NCBI GenBank assembly: GCA_013822125.1
Contig: PNJY01000007.1
Span: 1 to 51,127, forward strand
DNA: 51,127 nt
Direction: 5' to 3'
From: Erythrobacter sp.
GTDB lineage: Bacteria; Pseudomonadota; Alphaproteobacteria; Sphingomonadales; Sphingomonadaceae
Part shown: one piece after another, positions 1-11,281 of the stretch
Position numbering within the stretch: position 1 is the first letter of the stretch
Layout of the letters: each line of letters begins with the position of its first letter
Notes under the pieces: generated by a model
Databases searched by the model: none
Told to the model about the DNA's origin: nothing
Seen by the model: the letters and a program-made list of their open reading frames with translations, nothing else
Translations under genes and position numbers: made by a program

Positions 1-95
1 ACCCCCGTCATGGGCGCGAGCACCACCGGCACTTCGACCCTGATGGGGCCGATATCGATGGGCTTGAGCGCAGGAGGATGCGGAGGAATGCTCAT
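1..95 (-). CDS. dusB: tRNA-dihydrouridine synthase DusB, N-terminal fragment (runs off the window)
   Basis: Reading leftward from an ATG at 95 gives 31 codons that are still open at the window edge. The end of the fragment, PVVLAPMTG, is the FMN-binding opening strand of the dihydrouridine synthase barrel (family pattern LAPMxGVTD). Such enzymes reduce uridines in the tRNA D-loop with NADPH and FMN. The gene is divergent from ispDF, an arrangement common in sphingomonads. Only the first tenth of the protein is visible, so DusB rather than another Dus paralogue is inferred from the N-terminal motif and the neighbour. Confidence 0.75.
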   Translation of the reverse strand, partial: MSIPPHPPALKPIDIGPIRVEVPVVLAPMTG

Positions 96-109
96 TTTTC
101 GCTAATGTG

Positions 110-169
110 CCTAAAATTTAGGCAGCGCTTAGTGGATTGCGCTGCACGCGTCCAGTCCCTAAGCGCTGC
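110..169. promoter_or_regulatory. inverted repeats between dusB and ispDF
   Basis: The 79-bp divergent gap holds a 13-bp palindrome, CCTAAAATTTAGG (110-122), and a perfect 11-bp inverted repeat, GCAGCGCTTAG at 122-132 against CTAAGCGCTGC at 159-169. The seven bases GCAGCGC can also pair with a nearer GCGCTGC at 139-145, so two alternative hairpins are possible in the ispDF leader. The role is unknown; operator or leader structure are both possible. Confidence 0.4.
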
Positions 170-174
170 GCGCT

Positions 175-1335
175 GTGAGCCATTCCACCCCCCTCCGCAC
201 CTTTGCCGCAATTATTGTCGCGGCAGGCCAGGGTCTGCGCGCGGGCCAAGCCATGCCCAAGCAGTTTGCGCGCTGGCGGGGCAAGCCGTTGGTCCGCCAT
301 TCGGCAGAGGCACTGCTGCGCGCGGGCGCGCAGCCGCTGGTCGTGGTGATACCCAAGGGCACAGAGGAGATCGCCGGCGAGGCGCTTGCCGGGATTGATG
401 GCATCACGCTGGTCCCCGGTGGGGAAAGCAGGCAGCAATCGGTCTGCAACGGGCTGGAGGCGTTGGCCAAGGGCAATCCCGACCGTGTGCTGATCCATGA
501 TGCGGCGCGGCCCGACTTGCCTCTAGCGGTAATCGATCGCCTGCTTGGCGCGCTCGATCAACATGATGGCGCGATTCCGGTGCTGGCGCTGGTTGACAGC
601 ATCGCGCACGCGGGTGTCGGCGAAGTCATGGTGGCTCCGGCCGACCGCGCGCAACTGCGCCGCGTACAGACCCCGCAGGCATTCCGTTACGCCGCAATCC
701 TTCAGGCACACCGCGCCTGGCAAGGCGAACCTGACGCAGGCGACGATGCGCAGGTGCTCATGGCATCGGGCGGCAGCGTGGCGTTGGTGGCTGGTGATGA
801 GCGGTTGGCGAAAGTGACCTTTGCCGAGGATTTTCGTACCTTCTCCCCTGCCAACCGCATCGGTCAGGGATTCGATGTTCATCGGCTCGCCATGGGCGAG
901 GATCTGTGGCTATGCGGGATCAAGCTAGCGCACGAATCCGGCCTTGTCGGGCATAGCGACGCCGATGTCGCTATCCACGCGCTCGTCGATGCACTGCTCG
1001 GCGCGATTGCCGCGGGCGACATCGGCAGCCATTTCCCGCCCTGCGATCCGCAATGGAAAGGCACGCCTTCGCACCGGTTCCTGACCCATGCTGCCGAACT
1101 TGTCGCTGCGGCTGGCTATGCCATCGGCAATGTGGACCTCACCCTGATTTGCGAAGCGCCGCGGATCGGCCCATACCGGGACGCCATGCGCCAGAGCCTG
1201 GCCGACATTCTTCACCTTGAGCTAGAGCAGGTCAGCGTAAAGGCAACGACTAGCGAGCGGCTGGGGTTCACGGGGCGCGGCGAAGGAATCGCGGCTCAGG
1301 CCGTTGTCTGCCTGCAAAGCCTGGAAATGCGTTAA
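175..1335 (+). CDS. ispDF: bifunctional 2-C-methyl-D-erythritol 4-phosphate cytidylyltransferase / 2,4-cyclodiphosphate synthase
   Basis: The 386-residue protein joins two non-consecutive steps of the MEP isoprenoid pathway. Residues 10-220 are IspD: AAIIVAAGQGLRAG is the CTP-binding loop and PKQF follows. From about residue 228 the IspF part begins with GQGFDVHRL, whose Asp and His bind the metal, and continues with GHSDADV, GDIGSHFPP and the C-terminal VSVKATTSERLGFTGRGEG. All expected motifs are intact. The start is a GTG at 175, just upstream of the first conserved strand. IspDF fusions are usual in alphaproteobacteria. The stop codon overlaps the cinA start (TAATG), so the two are co-transcribed. 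Confidence 0.95.
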   Translation: MSHSTPLRTFAAIIVAAGQGLRAGQAMPKQFARWRGKPLVRHSAEALLRAGAQPLVVVIPKGTEEIAGEALAGIDGITLVPGGESRQQSVCNGLEALAKGNPDRVLIHDAARPDLPLAVIDRLLGALDQHDGAIPVLALVDSIAHAGVGEVMVAPADRAQLRRVQTPQAFRYAAILQAHRAWQGEPDAGDDAQVLMASGGSVALVAGDERLAKVTFAEDFRTFSPANRIGQGFDVHRLAMGEDLWLCGIKLAHESGLVGHSDADVAIHALVDALLGAIAAGDIGSHFPPCDPQWKGTPSHRFLTHAAELVAAAGYAIGNVDLTLICEAPRIGPYRDAMRQSLADILHLELEQVSVKATTSERLGFTGRGEGIAAQAVVCLQSLEMR

Positions 1336-1838
1336 TGGATCAACCTACAATTTTCCCAGAGGACATCGCCGAGCTGGCGCGCCGGGTGGTCGAGGCCAAC
1401 GCCGCCGCCGGACGCAGGATCGCGCTGGCTGAAAGCTGCACCGGTGGTCTTGTGGCCGCCGCGTTGACCGAAATTCCCGGATCATCCGCCGTATTCGATC
1501 GGGGATTCGTCACCTATTCCAACGAGGCCAAGATGGAGAGCTTGGGCGTCGCCAGCGACATCATCGAAACGTTTGGCGCGGTTTCAATCGCCTGCGCCTG
1601 GGCCATGGCCACCGGCGCCCTGCAACGCAGCAACGCCGATGTCGCGGTGGCCATCAGCGGTGTCGCCGGACCAGATGGAGGGACGCTGCACAAGCCGGTT
1701 GGAACCGTGGTCTTCGCCCGCGCATTCCGTAACAACGAGGCGCAGCCCGAAGGCGAATCGAGGTTGTTCGCCGATATGAACCGGGCCGAGGTACGCCGTC
1801 AGGCGACGCTGTGTGCGCTTGAACTGCTGCTGCCGTAA
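1335..1838 (+). CDS. CinA C-terminal-domain protein, nicotinamide-nucleotide amidase (PncC-type)
   Basis: This 167-residue protein is a stand-alone CinA C-terminal domain. AESCTGGLVAAALTEIPGSS near residue 30 is the family signature and contains the catalytic Ser; FVTYSNEAK and AISGVAGPDGGT follow as expected. In characterised members the domain deamidates nicotinamide mononucleotide to nicotinic acid mononucleotide in pyridine-nucleotide recycling. It lacks the N-terminal MoCF-like domain of full CinA, which is common in this class. It overlaps ispDF by one base, and its last 40 bases overlap the 3' end of the convergent ratA-like gene. Confidence 0.9.
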   Translation: MDQPTIFPEDIAELARRVVEANAAAGRRIALAESCTGGLVAAALTEIPGSSAVFDRGFVTYSNEAKMESLGVASDIIETFGAVSIACAWAMATGALQRSNADVAVAISGVAGPDGGTLHKPVGTVVFARAFRNNEAQPEGESRLFADMNRAEVRRQATLCALELLLP

Positions 1839-2260
1839 AGCTCGTCCGCCCTCGTTTCGAAGGCCGCGACCATACGGCGGAATGCGCGGTCGAAATACTG
1901 CCCCGCCATTGCTTCGAACACCCTGTTCCTGAAGGTGAATTCGACAAAGAATTCGACCTCGCAGCCGCCATCGGGCAGCGCGCGGAATATCCAGCGGTTG
2001 TCGAGATCGCGCATCGGCCCATCGACATAATGAACCTCGATATGTTCAGGCCGCTGCTTGTGCACGCGCGAGGTGAACTTCTCGCGCAGCGATTTGAAGC
2101 CGACGATCATGTCGGCCACCATCAAATCATCGCTGTCCGATTTCACCCTTGTGGCAACGACCCATGGCAGAAACCGGGCATAGTGCCCTACATCGGCGAC
2201 CAGATCGAACATCTGTTCGCGGCTGTATGGCAGCCGGCGGATTTCGTGGATACCGGGCAT
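1799..2260 (-). CDS. SRPBCC-family ubiquinone-binding protein, COQ10/RatA-like
   Basis: The 153-residue protein is a single START-like polyketide-cyclase domain. It opens with HEIRRLPYSREQMFDLVADV and has YARFLPWVVATRV, the spacing and sequence of the Coq10/RatA family. In mitochondria and related bacteria Coq10 binds ubiquinone and supports its function in respiration; RatA in E. coli was also reported to act on ribosome assembly. The C-terminal RADELYG is typical. It overlaps lipA by one base and so is translated from the same message. The 40-bp tail-to-tail overlap with cinA is long for this window. The coenzyme Q role is inferred from the family. Confidence 0.85.
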   Translation of the reverse strand: MPGIHEIRRLPYSREQMFDLVADVGHYARFLPWVVATRVKSDSDDLMVADMIVGFKSLREKFTSRVHKQRPEHIEVHYVDGPMRDLDNRWIFRALPDGGCEVEFFVEFTFRNRVFEAMAGQYFDRAFRRMVAAFETRADELYGSSSSSAHSVA

Positions 2261-3192
2261 CAGGCCCTTTGCTTTGCCAGCTTTTCCGCGCGCGCCGCGC
2301 GCATCTGCGCAAAATCCTCTCCCGCATGATAGCTCGACCGGGTCAGCGGGCTCGATGCGACCTGCAGAAAGCCCTTCGCCCGGGCGATCGAGCCATAAGC
2401 ATTGAACGCTGCCGGTGTGACGAATTCCTCGACATTGGCATGTTTGGGTGTGGGCTGGAGATATTGCCCCATGGTGATGAAATCGACGTCCGCGCTACGC
2501 ATGTCGTCCATCACCTGATGAACCTCGAGCCGCTGTTCGCCCAACCCCAGCATGATGCCGGATTTGGTGAAGATCAGCGGATCGTGGCGCTTGACCTCCT
2601 CCAGCAACCGCAACGAGGCATAGTAGCGCGCGCCGGGGCGGATCGTCGGGTAGAGACGTGGTACAGTTTCGAGGTTATGATTGTAAACATCTGGTCTAGC
2701 GATACAAATTGATTCAACCGCTTCACGCATCTTGCCCCGGAAATCAGGCGTCAGGATTTCGATCGTGGTCGCCGGAGTGGTCCGCCGCAACGCCTCGATC
2801 ACCTTGACGAACTGCCCCGCCCCACCATCGGGCAGGTCGTCGCGATCGACGCTGGTGATGACGATATGTTCGAGCCCCATTTGCGCAGCGGCAATGGCCA
2901 CGTTTTCCGGCTCCATCGGATCGACCGCGCGCGGCATCCCCGTCTTGACGTTGCAGAAGGCGCAGGCGCGCGTGCAGACATCGCCCAGGATCATCACCGT
3001 GGCATGCTTCTTGGTCCAGCACTCGCCGATGTTGGGACAGGCGGCCTCTTCACACACCGTATTGAGCTTTAGATCACGCATCAGTTTGCGCGTGGCATTG
3101 TATGCCTCGCCCACCGGTGCGCGCACCCGAATCCAGTCGGGCTTGCGCTGGCGGACCGGGCGAGCGGCGGGCGTTCCGGAAAGGTCGTTCAT
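2260..3192 (-). CDS. lipA: lipoyl synthase
   Basis: LipA (310 residues) is a radical-SAM enzyme that inserts two sulfurs into octanoyl groups on the E2/H lipoyl domains. The auxiliary cluster cysteines are C47, C52 and C58 ([13 protein letters not shown]), the radical-SAM cluster is C73, C77 and C80 (CTRACAFC), and the C-terminal RSSYHAGE supplies the serine that binds the auxiliary cluster. Nothing is missing. One product substrate is the lipoyl domain on pdhB encoded 12 kb away. It is first in a two-gene unit with the ratA-like gene; the ATG at 3192 precedes the N-terminal tail of usual length. Confidence 0.97.
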   Translation of the reverse strand: MNDLSGTPAARPVRQRKPDWIRVRAPVGEAYNATRKLMRDLKLNTVCEEAACPNIGECWTKKHATVMILGDVCTRACAFCNVKTGMPRAVDPMEPENVAIAAAQMGLEHIVITSVDRDDLPDGGAGQFVKVIEALRRTTPATTIEILTPDFRGKMREAVESICIARPDVYNHNLETVPRLYPTIRPGARYYASLRLLEEVKRHDPLIFTKSGIMLGLGEQRLEVHQVMDDMRSADVDFITMGQYLQPTPKHANVEEFVTPAAFNAYGSIARAKGFLQVASSPLTRSSYHAGEDFAQMRAARAEKLAKQRA

Positions 3193-3286
3193 GCCGCCCC
3201 TCTAGGCTTGCACAAGGCGCCAGGCAAGCGGTCGAGCCGATTCTTCGCCGCTTGCATCGTGTCCTGAATCGGGGCAGCACCGGGCC

Positions 3287-3925
3287 ATGGAACAGTTTGA
3301 CCGATTGATTGAAGGCTATCACCGATTTCGCGCGGGAGACTGGCGCACGCAGCACCGGAGGTGGGAGCAACTCAAGGAAGGGCAGGCGCCGCAGGTGATG
3401 GTCATCGCCTGTTCCGACAGCCGGGTCGATCCGACGCAGATATTCGACGTCGGCCCGGGCGAGATTTTCATGGTGCGCAATGTTGCCGCTCTCGTCCCGC
3501 CATTCGAACGCACGCCGGGGCAGCACGGGGTTTCGGCCGCGCTCGAATTCGCCGTCCAGTTCCTGAAGGTCAGCGAGGTGATCGTGATGGGGCACGGCAT
3601 GTGCGGCGGCTGCCGTGCAGCGCTGACGCGGGACCTGCATGGCATGCCGCCCGGCGAAGGCGGCTTTGTAGCCAGTTGGATAGGTATGCTGGACGCAATT
3701 CGCGATCCGATCGCTGAGCAGAGCGGCACCTGCGGCGATCTGGCCGAACGGGAAATGGAATACGCTGCGGTGCGGCTCAGCCTCGCCAATCTGCGCACCT
3801 TTCCCTGTATCAGAGAGAAGGAGGCATCAGGCGAATTGACCCTGCGCGGTTGCCATTTCTCGATCGCGGACGGCAGGCTCTACCTGCTCGACGAACGAAG
3901 CGAAGAATTTTCCGCCCTGATCTGA
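3287..3925 (+). CDS. beta-class carbonic anhydrase
   Basis: The 212-residue protein interconverts CO2 and bicarbonate with a zinc bound by C42, H103 and C106; D44 and R46 form the Asp-Arg dyad in CSDSR, and GHGMCGGC carries the His and second Cys. The length fits bacterial beta carbonic anhydrases. It stands alone, divergent from lipA with a 94-bp gap, and ends two bases before the stop of the convergent gene. No regulatory site was recognised. Family assignment is secure; the subtype is not. Confidence 0.95.
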   Translation: MEQFDRLIEGYHRFRAGDWRTQHRRWEQLKEGQAPQVMVIACSDSRVDPTQIFDVGPGEIFMVRNVAALVPPFERTPGQHGVSAALEFAVQFLKVSEVIVMGHGMCGGCRAALTRDLHGMPPGEGGFVASWIGMLDAIRDPIAEQSGTCGDLAEREMEYAAVRLSLANLRTFPCIREKEASGELTLRGCHFSIADGRLYLLDERSEEFSALI

Positions 3926-3927
3926 AC

Positions 3928-5292
3928 TCAGCTCGCAGCGGGTGCCGTCACCGCAGGAGTTTGCGGTGCAGGCGCAGGCGCAGCCTTGGCGGCTTCACCC
4001 TTGGCATAGGCCGACCACAGTCTGGCAATCGGCTGCCGCTTGCCCTGAACCTTGGCGAAGGTGGCAATGGCCTCCTCGAACTTGCCTTGGCCGACTTGGC
4101 TGATGCCAAGTCGTGTAAGCGCAAGCTGCGCATCAACGCCTGCAATGCCGAGCGACTTGGCGTAGTATTCTTCAGCCTTGGCCATCTCGCCATAGTTGAG
4201 GAAGGTATCGCCGGCTGCGACCACAGTGCGCAGCCCGGCGTTGGCGGCCCTGGCATCGCGCTCGAGAGCGGGCAGATCCGCGCGGTCTGCGGCAAGGCGC
4301 CCGGTGGCTACACGCAGCGAATCGGCTACGAAAATGTCATCCTTGCTGATCCGGCCCTTGGCATAACCGTGCTGAATCACGGTTTCGACTTCCTTGGGCA
4401 GGCGGCGGGCATCGGCAGCCTCGACATACTCGATATATTCGAATTTCTCGGTCATGGCGCCAACCCTGAAGGAAAGGCGTAGAAGGTCGAGCATCTCACC
4501 GACCTCGAACGTGTTGAGGTTGCGGGCTATGTTGATCGCATCGCGCCAGTTTGTCGCACTGGGATAATCTCCGATCCACATTGCAGCATAGTCATAGACC
4601 TGCGGCACAACTTCGTTGTTGTAGGCCACCGTCAGTCCGCGACGATACCACTGTTCTTCCACGGGCAGGCCCTGCGCCTTGCGCTGGGCAATCCCGCGAG
4701 CGAGATAATCGAGTCCTTCTACAAAGCGGTTTTCGGTAAAGAAGCTTTCAGCCATGTTCACGCGCAGCTGATCAGGCGTGATGTTGGGGCTGGAGAAATT
4801 GGCATCCATCGCCGCCTGCAGATAGGACCGCGCTTCGGCATGTTGTTCGGCAATCGTCGAAAGCTGATAGGCGATGAAGTTGAACTGACCCGCTTGCTCG
4901 GGCGCAACCTTGCCGCTGGCAAGCATCAACTTCATGCCCTGCAGCTGCAACGCCTGATCGTTCGACCTGGCACCGATATTGTAAACCACGTTTCCAGCAG
5001 CCATTATTTCATCCGGCGACTGGGCCAGAGCGGTCACGCCGGGAAGCATTGCCTTGAGTGCCGCATAATCGGGCGCAGGGGCATTCATCCCCTCCTCGAT
5101 CGGCTTGTAGGCGGCGACGAATTCCTTCGAATACTGCGCCTTGGCCACTTCCTTCTTGTCCTTCTTCTGCGCGAAGGCAGGCTCGCCGAATCCGGTGGTG
5201 GCTACCGCGGCACCCATCGCGAGAGCGATGGCCATGGCAGCATGCGATCCGGCCTTGCGAAGAAACTGTCGATCAAAAGCGGCAACGGGCAT
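3928..5292 (-). CDS. secreted or periplasmic helical-repeat protein of unknown function
   Basis: The 454-residue product has a basic N-terminus, a hydrophobic stretch (about residues 15-40) and AFA before QKKDKKE, which looks like a signal peptide cut near residue 41. The mature part is rich in Ala, Leu and Tyr and forms pairs of helices like tetratricopeptide units, most clearly near the C-terminus (GDTFLNYGEMAKAEEYYAKSL, GQGKFEEAIATFAKV). The last 20 residues are an Ala/Pro tail. An AGGAG site lies just before the ATG at 5292. No enzyme motif was found. Proteins of this type are conserved but uncharacterised in Erythrobacter relatives, as far as I recall; no function is proposed beyond a scaffold-like role. 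Confidence 0.7.
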   Translation of the reverse strand: MPVAAFDRQFLRKAGSHAAMAIALAMGAAVATTGFGEPAFAQKKDKKEVAKAQYSKEFVAAYKPIEEGMNAPAPDYAALKAMLPGVTALAQSPDEIMAAGNVVYNIGARSNDQALQLQGMKLMLASGKVAPEQAGQFNFIAYQLSTIAEQHAEARSYLQAAMDANFSSPNITPDQLRVNMAESFFTENRFVEGLDYLARGIAQRKAQGLPVEEQWYRRGLTVAYNNEVVPQVYDYAAMWIGDYPSATNWRDAINIARNLNTFEVGEMLDLLRLSFRVGAMTEKFEYIEYVEAADARRLPKEVETVIQHGYAKGRISKDDIFVADSLRVATGRLAADRADLPALERDARAANAGLRTVVAAGDTFLNYGEMAKAEEYYAKSLGIAGVDAQLALTRLGISQVGQGKFEEAIATFAKVQGKRQPIARLWSAYAKGEAAKAAPAPAPQTPAVTAPAAS

Positions 5293-5500
5293 CAGGTATC
5301 TCCTGGATCAGAATATGGTCAGACCCCGACGTTGAGGGGCCAAAATTTCCGCCGGGTCCAATGAACCGGCTTTCCGAGATTTGCAATTGCTAGTGTAACC
5401 GCGCCGCTGAACGCCCATTGAACACCGCGCTCAGGACGCCGTCACCTCGCGCCTTGCCCCTGCCTCCGCTATGTGTGGATAAAGCGCCTGTCTGCTTCCT

Positions 5501-5560
5501 TTGGGCAACCCGATTGGTGGCGCAATCGGGCTCCAGCCACTACATTGGAGCCAATCCCAA
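5501..5560 (+). promoter_or_regulatory. structured leader of gyrA with competing hairpins
   Basis: The 301-bp gap before the gyrA start contains a perfect 7-bp hairpin CCCGATT/AATCGGG (5509-5515 with 5524-5530) and a second one GGCTCCA/TGGAGCC (5529-5535 with 5546-5552). In addition GATTGG (5512-5517) can pair with CCAATC (5551-5556) and TTGGG (5501-5505) with CCCAA (5556-5560), giving one long structure that excludes the first hairpin. This looks like a switchable leader, but no known riboswitch class is recognised. The remaining bases (5293-5500) show no gene. Confidence 0.4.
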
Positions 5561-5593
5561 ACCAATTGTCGCAATTTCAAGAACGGGCCTGTT

Positions 5594-8313
<2,720 letters not shown>

Positions 8314-8317
<4 letters not shown>

Positions 8318-8667
8318 GCGACAAACCATCCCACGCATGGAAAGTGCTGACTGCACCGCAAATGGAGGAATTGCTGGCGCAGCAGGTCTTTGTTGGCGCG
8401 CCGGTCGATCTTGCCGACGGCTATATTCACCTGTCAACTGACGAGCAGCTGCGCGGTACTCTGGACAAGCATTTTGCCGGTCAGGAAAATCTTTTTCTGG
8501 CCCGGGTCGACCTGGCGGCATTGGGGCCTGATGTAAGGTGGGAACTGGCGCGCGGCGGCGCTCTGTTCCCGCACATTTACGGACCATTGCCACTCGCCGC
8601 GGTAATTGCGCATGGCCCTTTGCGGCGGCTGGCGGATGGCTCGATCGTCCTGGCCGATCAGGCCTGA
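8314..8667 (+). CDS. DUF952 family protein
   Basis: This 117-residue protein matches the DUF952 pattern: a short N-terminal strand, then DGYIHLSTDEQLRGTL, LFLARVDLAAL and FPHIYGPLPL. The fold is small and probably cytoplasmic; the biochemical role of the family is not established to my knowledge. The GTG start at 8314 overlaps the gyrA stop (GTGA), so translation is coupled. Its stop codon overlaps the end of the convergent YhhN-type gene within the palindrome TCAGGCCTGA. Confidence 0.85.
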
Positions 8668-9323
8668 TGATCGCGCCGCAGGGTCTGGATCACACCGGTC
8701 GCGATCAGGAACTGCCCGGCAAAGTATAGCGGCCAGATCAGCAGATCGGGGATCACGCTGGTTTGGAGCAGCCCCGCGCGGGTGAAGATCAGCAGGTCCG
8801 AAAACACGAACATGACCGCACCCATGCCTACACGATAGCGAGGGAAGCGGCTCATCCAGGCAGTTGCGGCCATCCCGCCTAGCGCGAGGCTATAAAGCCC
8901 AACCTGCGCGCTACCGCTGATCTGCCAGCAGGCCAGCGGAGTGGCGATCAGTAACGTCACTGCCAGTGCCTTCTGGCTGGGTACCGGGTGCGGCCTGAAG
9001 TTGCGCAGATACAGCGATAACGCCGCCAGATGCGATGCGAAGAACAGGGCTCCCCCTGCCTCGAACCACAATTCGATAGCCATATCGCCAAGTGCCGCCA
9101 GCGCCAGCACCACGGCCATGATCCGCGCATCGGTGGCATGGCAGCGGCGCAGGGCATAGAGCGCGAGGCAGCCGACCGCCGATCCCTTGAGCAGGATCAG
9201 CCATGTGCCCCCGATCGGCCGCAGTCCAACGATCGAATTCTCGCGCAGGAAATAGAACGCCAATGCCGCCGTCATGGCGGCCAGAAGCCATGGCCTGTTT
9301 TCCACCAATGCACGTCTTGGCAT
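8658..9323 (-). CDS. YhhN/TMEM86-family membrane protein (lysoplasmalogenase-like)
   Basis: The 221-residue protein has about seven hydrophobic segments and the family pattern ALGDMAIE near residue 80, an early Lys after the second segment, and FVFSDLLI near residue 170, which together contain the conserved acidic residues of the YhhN family. Characterised relatives hydrolyse the vinyl-ether bond of lysoplasmalogen; whether this one does is unknown. I chose the ATG at 9323, 19 codons inside the longest frame, because AAGGAG lies just before it and [12 protein letters not shown] is a typical N-terminus. The gene is divergent from trmFO. Confidence 0.8.
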   Translation of the reverse strand: MPRRALVENRPWLLAAMTAALAFYFLRENSIVGLRPIGGTWLILLKGSAVGCLALYALRRCHATDARIMAVVLALAALGDMAIELWFEAGGALFFASHLAALSLYLRNFRPHPVPSQKALAVTLLIATPLACWQISGSAQVGLYSLALGGMAATAWMSRFPRYRVGMGAVMFVFSDLLIFTRAGLLQTSVIPDLLIWPLYFAGQFLIATGVIQTLRRDHQA

Positions 9324-9394
9324 CTGCGCTCTCCTTGTTCGATGCGACAAGTGGACTTGATGAAACCGGCCAGCAAGCACTAGGTGAGGTCCAG

Positions 9395-10786
9395 ATGAAA
9401 CAATCCCCTGCTTATGATGTCCATGTGATCGGCGGCGGGCTCGCCGGGTCCGAAGCGGCCTGGCAGCTGGCCAGGCGCGGCTTTTCGGTGCGGTTGTCCG
9501 AAATGCGCGGTGCCATTGCTGAAAAAGGGGGGACCACTACCCCAGCGCACCAGGGCGACGGGCTGGCCGAGCTGGTCTGTTCGAACAGTTTCCGTTCGGA
9601 CGATGACACCAGCAATGCGGTTGGCTTGCTCCATCACGAAATGCGAGCACTCGATTCGCTGATTATGCGCGCGGGCGAGAAGGCGCGGGTCCCGGCAGGA
9701 AGCGCGATGGCGGTCGATCGCGATGTATTTTCCGCCGAAGTTCAGCGAACCTTGCTTGAACATCCCAACGTCACCGTGGTGCGTGAAAGGATCGACCACC
9801 TGCCCGCTGCGGGCCTGACGATCGTCGCCACCGGGCCGTTGACCGCGCAGGCGCTTGCCGAGAGCATCGTCAGCGCGACCGGGCAGGAACGGCTTGCCTT
9901 TTTCGATGCGATCGCCCCGATCGTCCACCACGACAGCATCGACATGGACGTGTGCTGGATCCAGAGCCGCTGGAACAAGCGCACCGATGCTTCGAACGAA
10001 AACGGCGATTATATCAACTGCCCGATGAACAAGGAGCAGTATCTCGCCTTTCACCAGGGGTTGCTCGACGGTGAAAAGACCGAGTTCCACGAGTGGGAAA
10101 AAGATACACCCTATTTCGATGGTTGCATGCCGATCGAGGTGATGGCCGCGCGCGGGGTCGATACGTTGCGCTTCGGGCCCATGAAGCCCGTGGGCCTCGA
10201 CAATCCGCGCGACTGCACCCCCGAATATCCGCAGGGGCGTTGGCCTTACGCGGTGGTGCAATTGCGGCAGGACAACAAGCTTGGCACGTTGTGGAACATG
10301 GTAGGCTTTCAGACCAAGCTCAAACATGGCGCGCAGGTCGAATTGTTCCGCACCATTCCCGGGTTGGAGCAAGCCGAATTCGCGCGGTTGGGCGGGCTGC
10401 ACCGCAATACCTTCCTCAACTCGCCGCTGGTGCTCGACGCGCAGCTACGGCTGCGCAGCGCGCCGCATATCCGCTTTGCCGGGCAGGTCACCGGTTGCGA
10501 AGGCTATGTCGAAAGCGCCTCAATCGGTTTGCTCGCGGGCATGATGGCGGCCTGCGATCTGGCCGGGCGCGTATGGGAGCCGCTGCCCCGCTCGACCGCG
10601 CTTGGCGCCTTGCTCAGCCATATAACAGGCGATGCCGAGGCCGAGACGTTTCAGCCGATGAACGTCAATTTCGGGCTGTTTCCACCGCTTCATGAGGTGA
10701 AGAAGAAGGACCGCAAGCTCGCCTATACCTCGCGGGCCAAGTCCGATTTGCAGGGCTGGCTAGCGCAGAGCCCGGCGAGGCGTTAA
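9395..10786 (+). CDS. trmFO: methylenetetrahydrofolate-tRNA-(uracil-5-)-methyltransferase TrmFO
   Basis: TrmFO makes ribothymidine at position 54 of the tRNA T-loop with folate and FADH2. The N-terminus has the FAD fold [33 protein letters not shown] and [12 protein letters not shown] are family signatures, and [16 protein letters not shown] is the C-terminal FAD-site motif. The frame is open from 9203, but the ATG at 9395 follows GGTGAGG and begins exactly as family members do, giving 463 residues. The stop TAA is part of GTTAAC, which also holds the stop of the convergent EF-hand gene. Confidence 0.95.
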   Translation: MKQSPAYDVHVIGGGLAGSEAAWQLARRGFSVRLSEMRGAIAEKGGTTTPAHQGDGLAELVCSNSFRSDDDTSNAVGLLHHEMRALDSLIMRAGEKARVPAGSAMAVDRDVFSAEVQRTLLEHPNVTVVRERIDHLPAAGLTIVATGPLTAQALAESIVSATGQERLAFFDAIAPIVHHDSIDMDVCWIQSRWNKRTDASNENGDYINCPMNKEQYLAFHQGLLDGEKTEFHEWEKDTPYFDGCMPIEVMAARGVDTLRFGPMKPVGLDNPRDCTPEYPQGRWPYAVVQLRQDNKLGTLWNMVGFQTKLKHGAQVELFRTIPGLEQAEFARLGGLHRNTFLNSPLVLDAQLRLRSAPHIRFAGQVTGCEGYVESASIGLLAGMMAACDLAGRVWEPLPRSTALGALLSHITGDAEAETFQPMNVNFGLFPPLHEVKKKDRKLAYTSRAKSDLQGWLAQSPARR

Positions 10787-11241
10787 CATTTGCAGGCGGG
10801 CCGCGCAGAGGCCTTGGGCGCGGTGCTGGCAAATTCGCGCTGGGTAAGCTTGCCATCGCTGTCCTTGTCCGCGTCGTCGAAGCGATTGACGGTGGTTACC
10901 GCCCATTCCTCGAACGTGAGCAGATTGTTCCCGTCGACATCGAGCTTGCGGAAGCCTTCACTGCGGGTCGAAAGCATTTCGTTGCGGCTGATAGAAAGGT
11001 CGCGGTTGCGATCGTAACGGAAAAAGCGCCGCTGCTCGCGCGTCAGGCCACTGGCTTCGGGCGGCATCGGACCTTCCAGTCCATTGCCGTCAGCAAGCGG
11101 GAGCTCGTCGGCCGAAGGCCTGTCGTCTGCAACGGGCGGCGCAGGCGCTTTGATTTCCACCTGCGCCTTGCTCTGCCACCAATATATGCCGACACCGCCC
11201 AGCACCAGACCAAGAAACACACCCAGAACCACACGACCCAC
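10783..11241 (-). CDS. membrane-anchored EF-hand protein
   Basis: The protein has one N-terminal transmembrane helix ([19 protein letters not shown]) and a Pro-rich linker, followed by three EF-hand-like loops: [24 protein letters not shown] and [12 protein letters not shown], each with Asp/Asn at loop positions 1, 3 and 5 and Glu at 12. It should bind calcium on the periplasmic side if the helix is a signal anchor. The start is uncertain: a GTG at 11304 gives 173 residues and overlaps the next gene, while the GTG at 11241 has GGGAGA before it and gives 152; I prefer the latter. The C-terminal CKC is unusual. No partner is evident. Confidence 0.75.
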   Translation of the reverse strand: MGRVVLGVFLGLVLGGVGIYWWQSKAQVEIKAPAPPVADDRPSADELPLADGNGLEGPMPPEASGLTREQRRFFRYDRNRDLSISRNEMLSTRSEGFRKLDVDGNNLLTFEEWAVTTVNRFDDADKDSDGKLTQREFASTAPKASARPACKC

Positions 11242-11281
11242 TGCAAGTCTCCCTGCCAAGCCCACGGCAGATAACGGCTTT

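Noticed and set aside
5320-5380. A second copy of the MITE-like ends near GGTCAGACCCC
   Set aside because: The match breaks after six bases and there is no paired end or target duplication.
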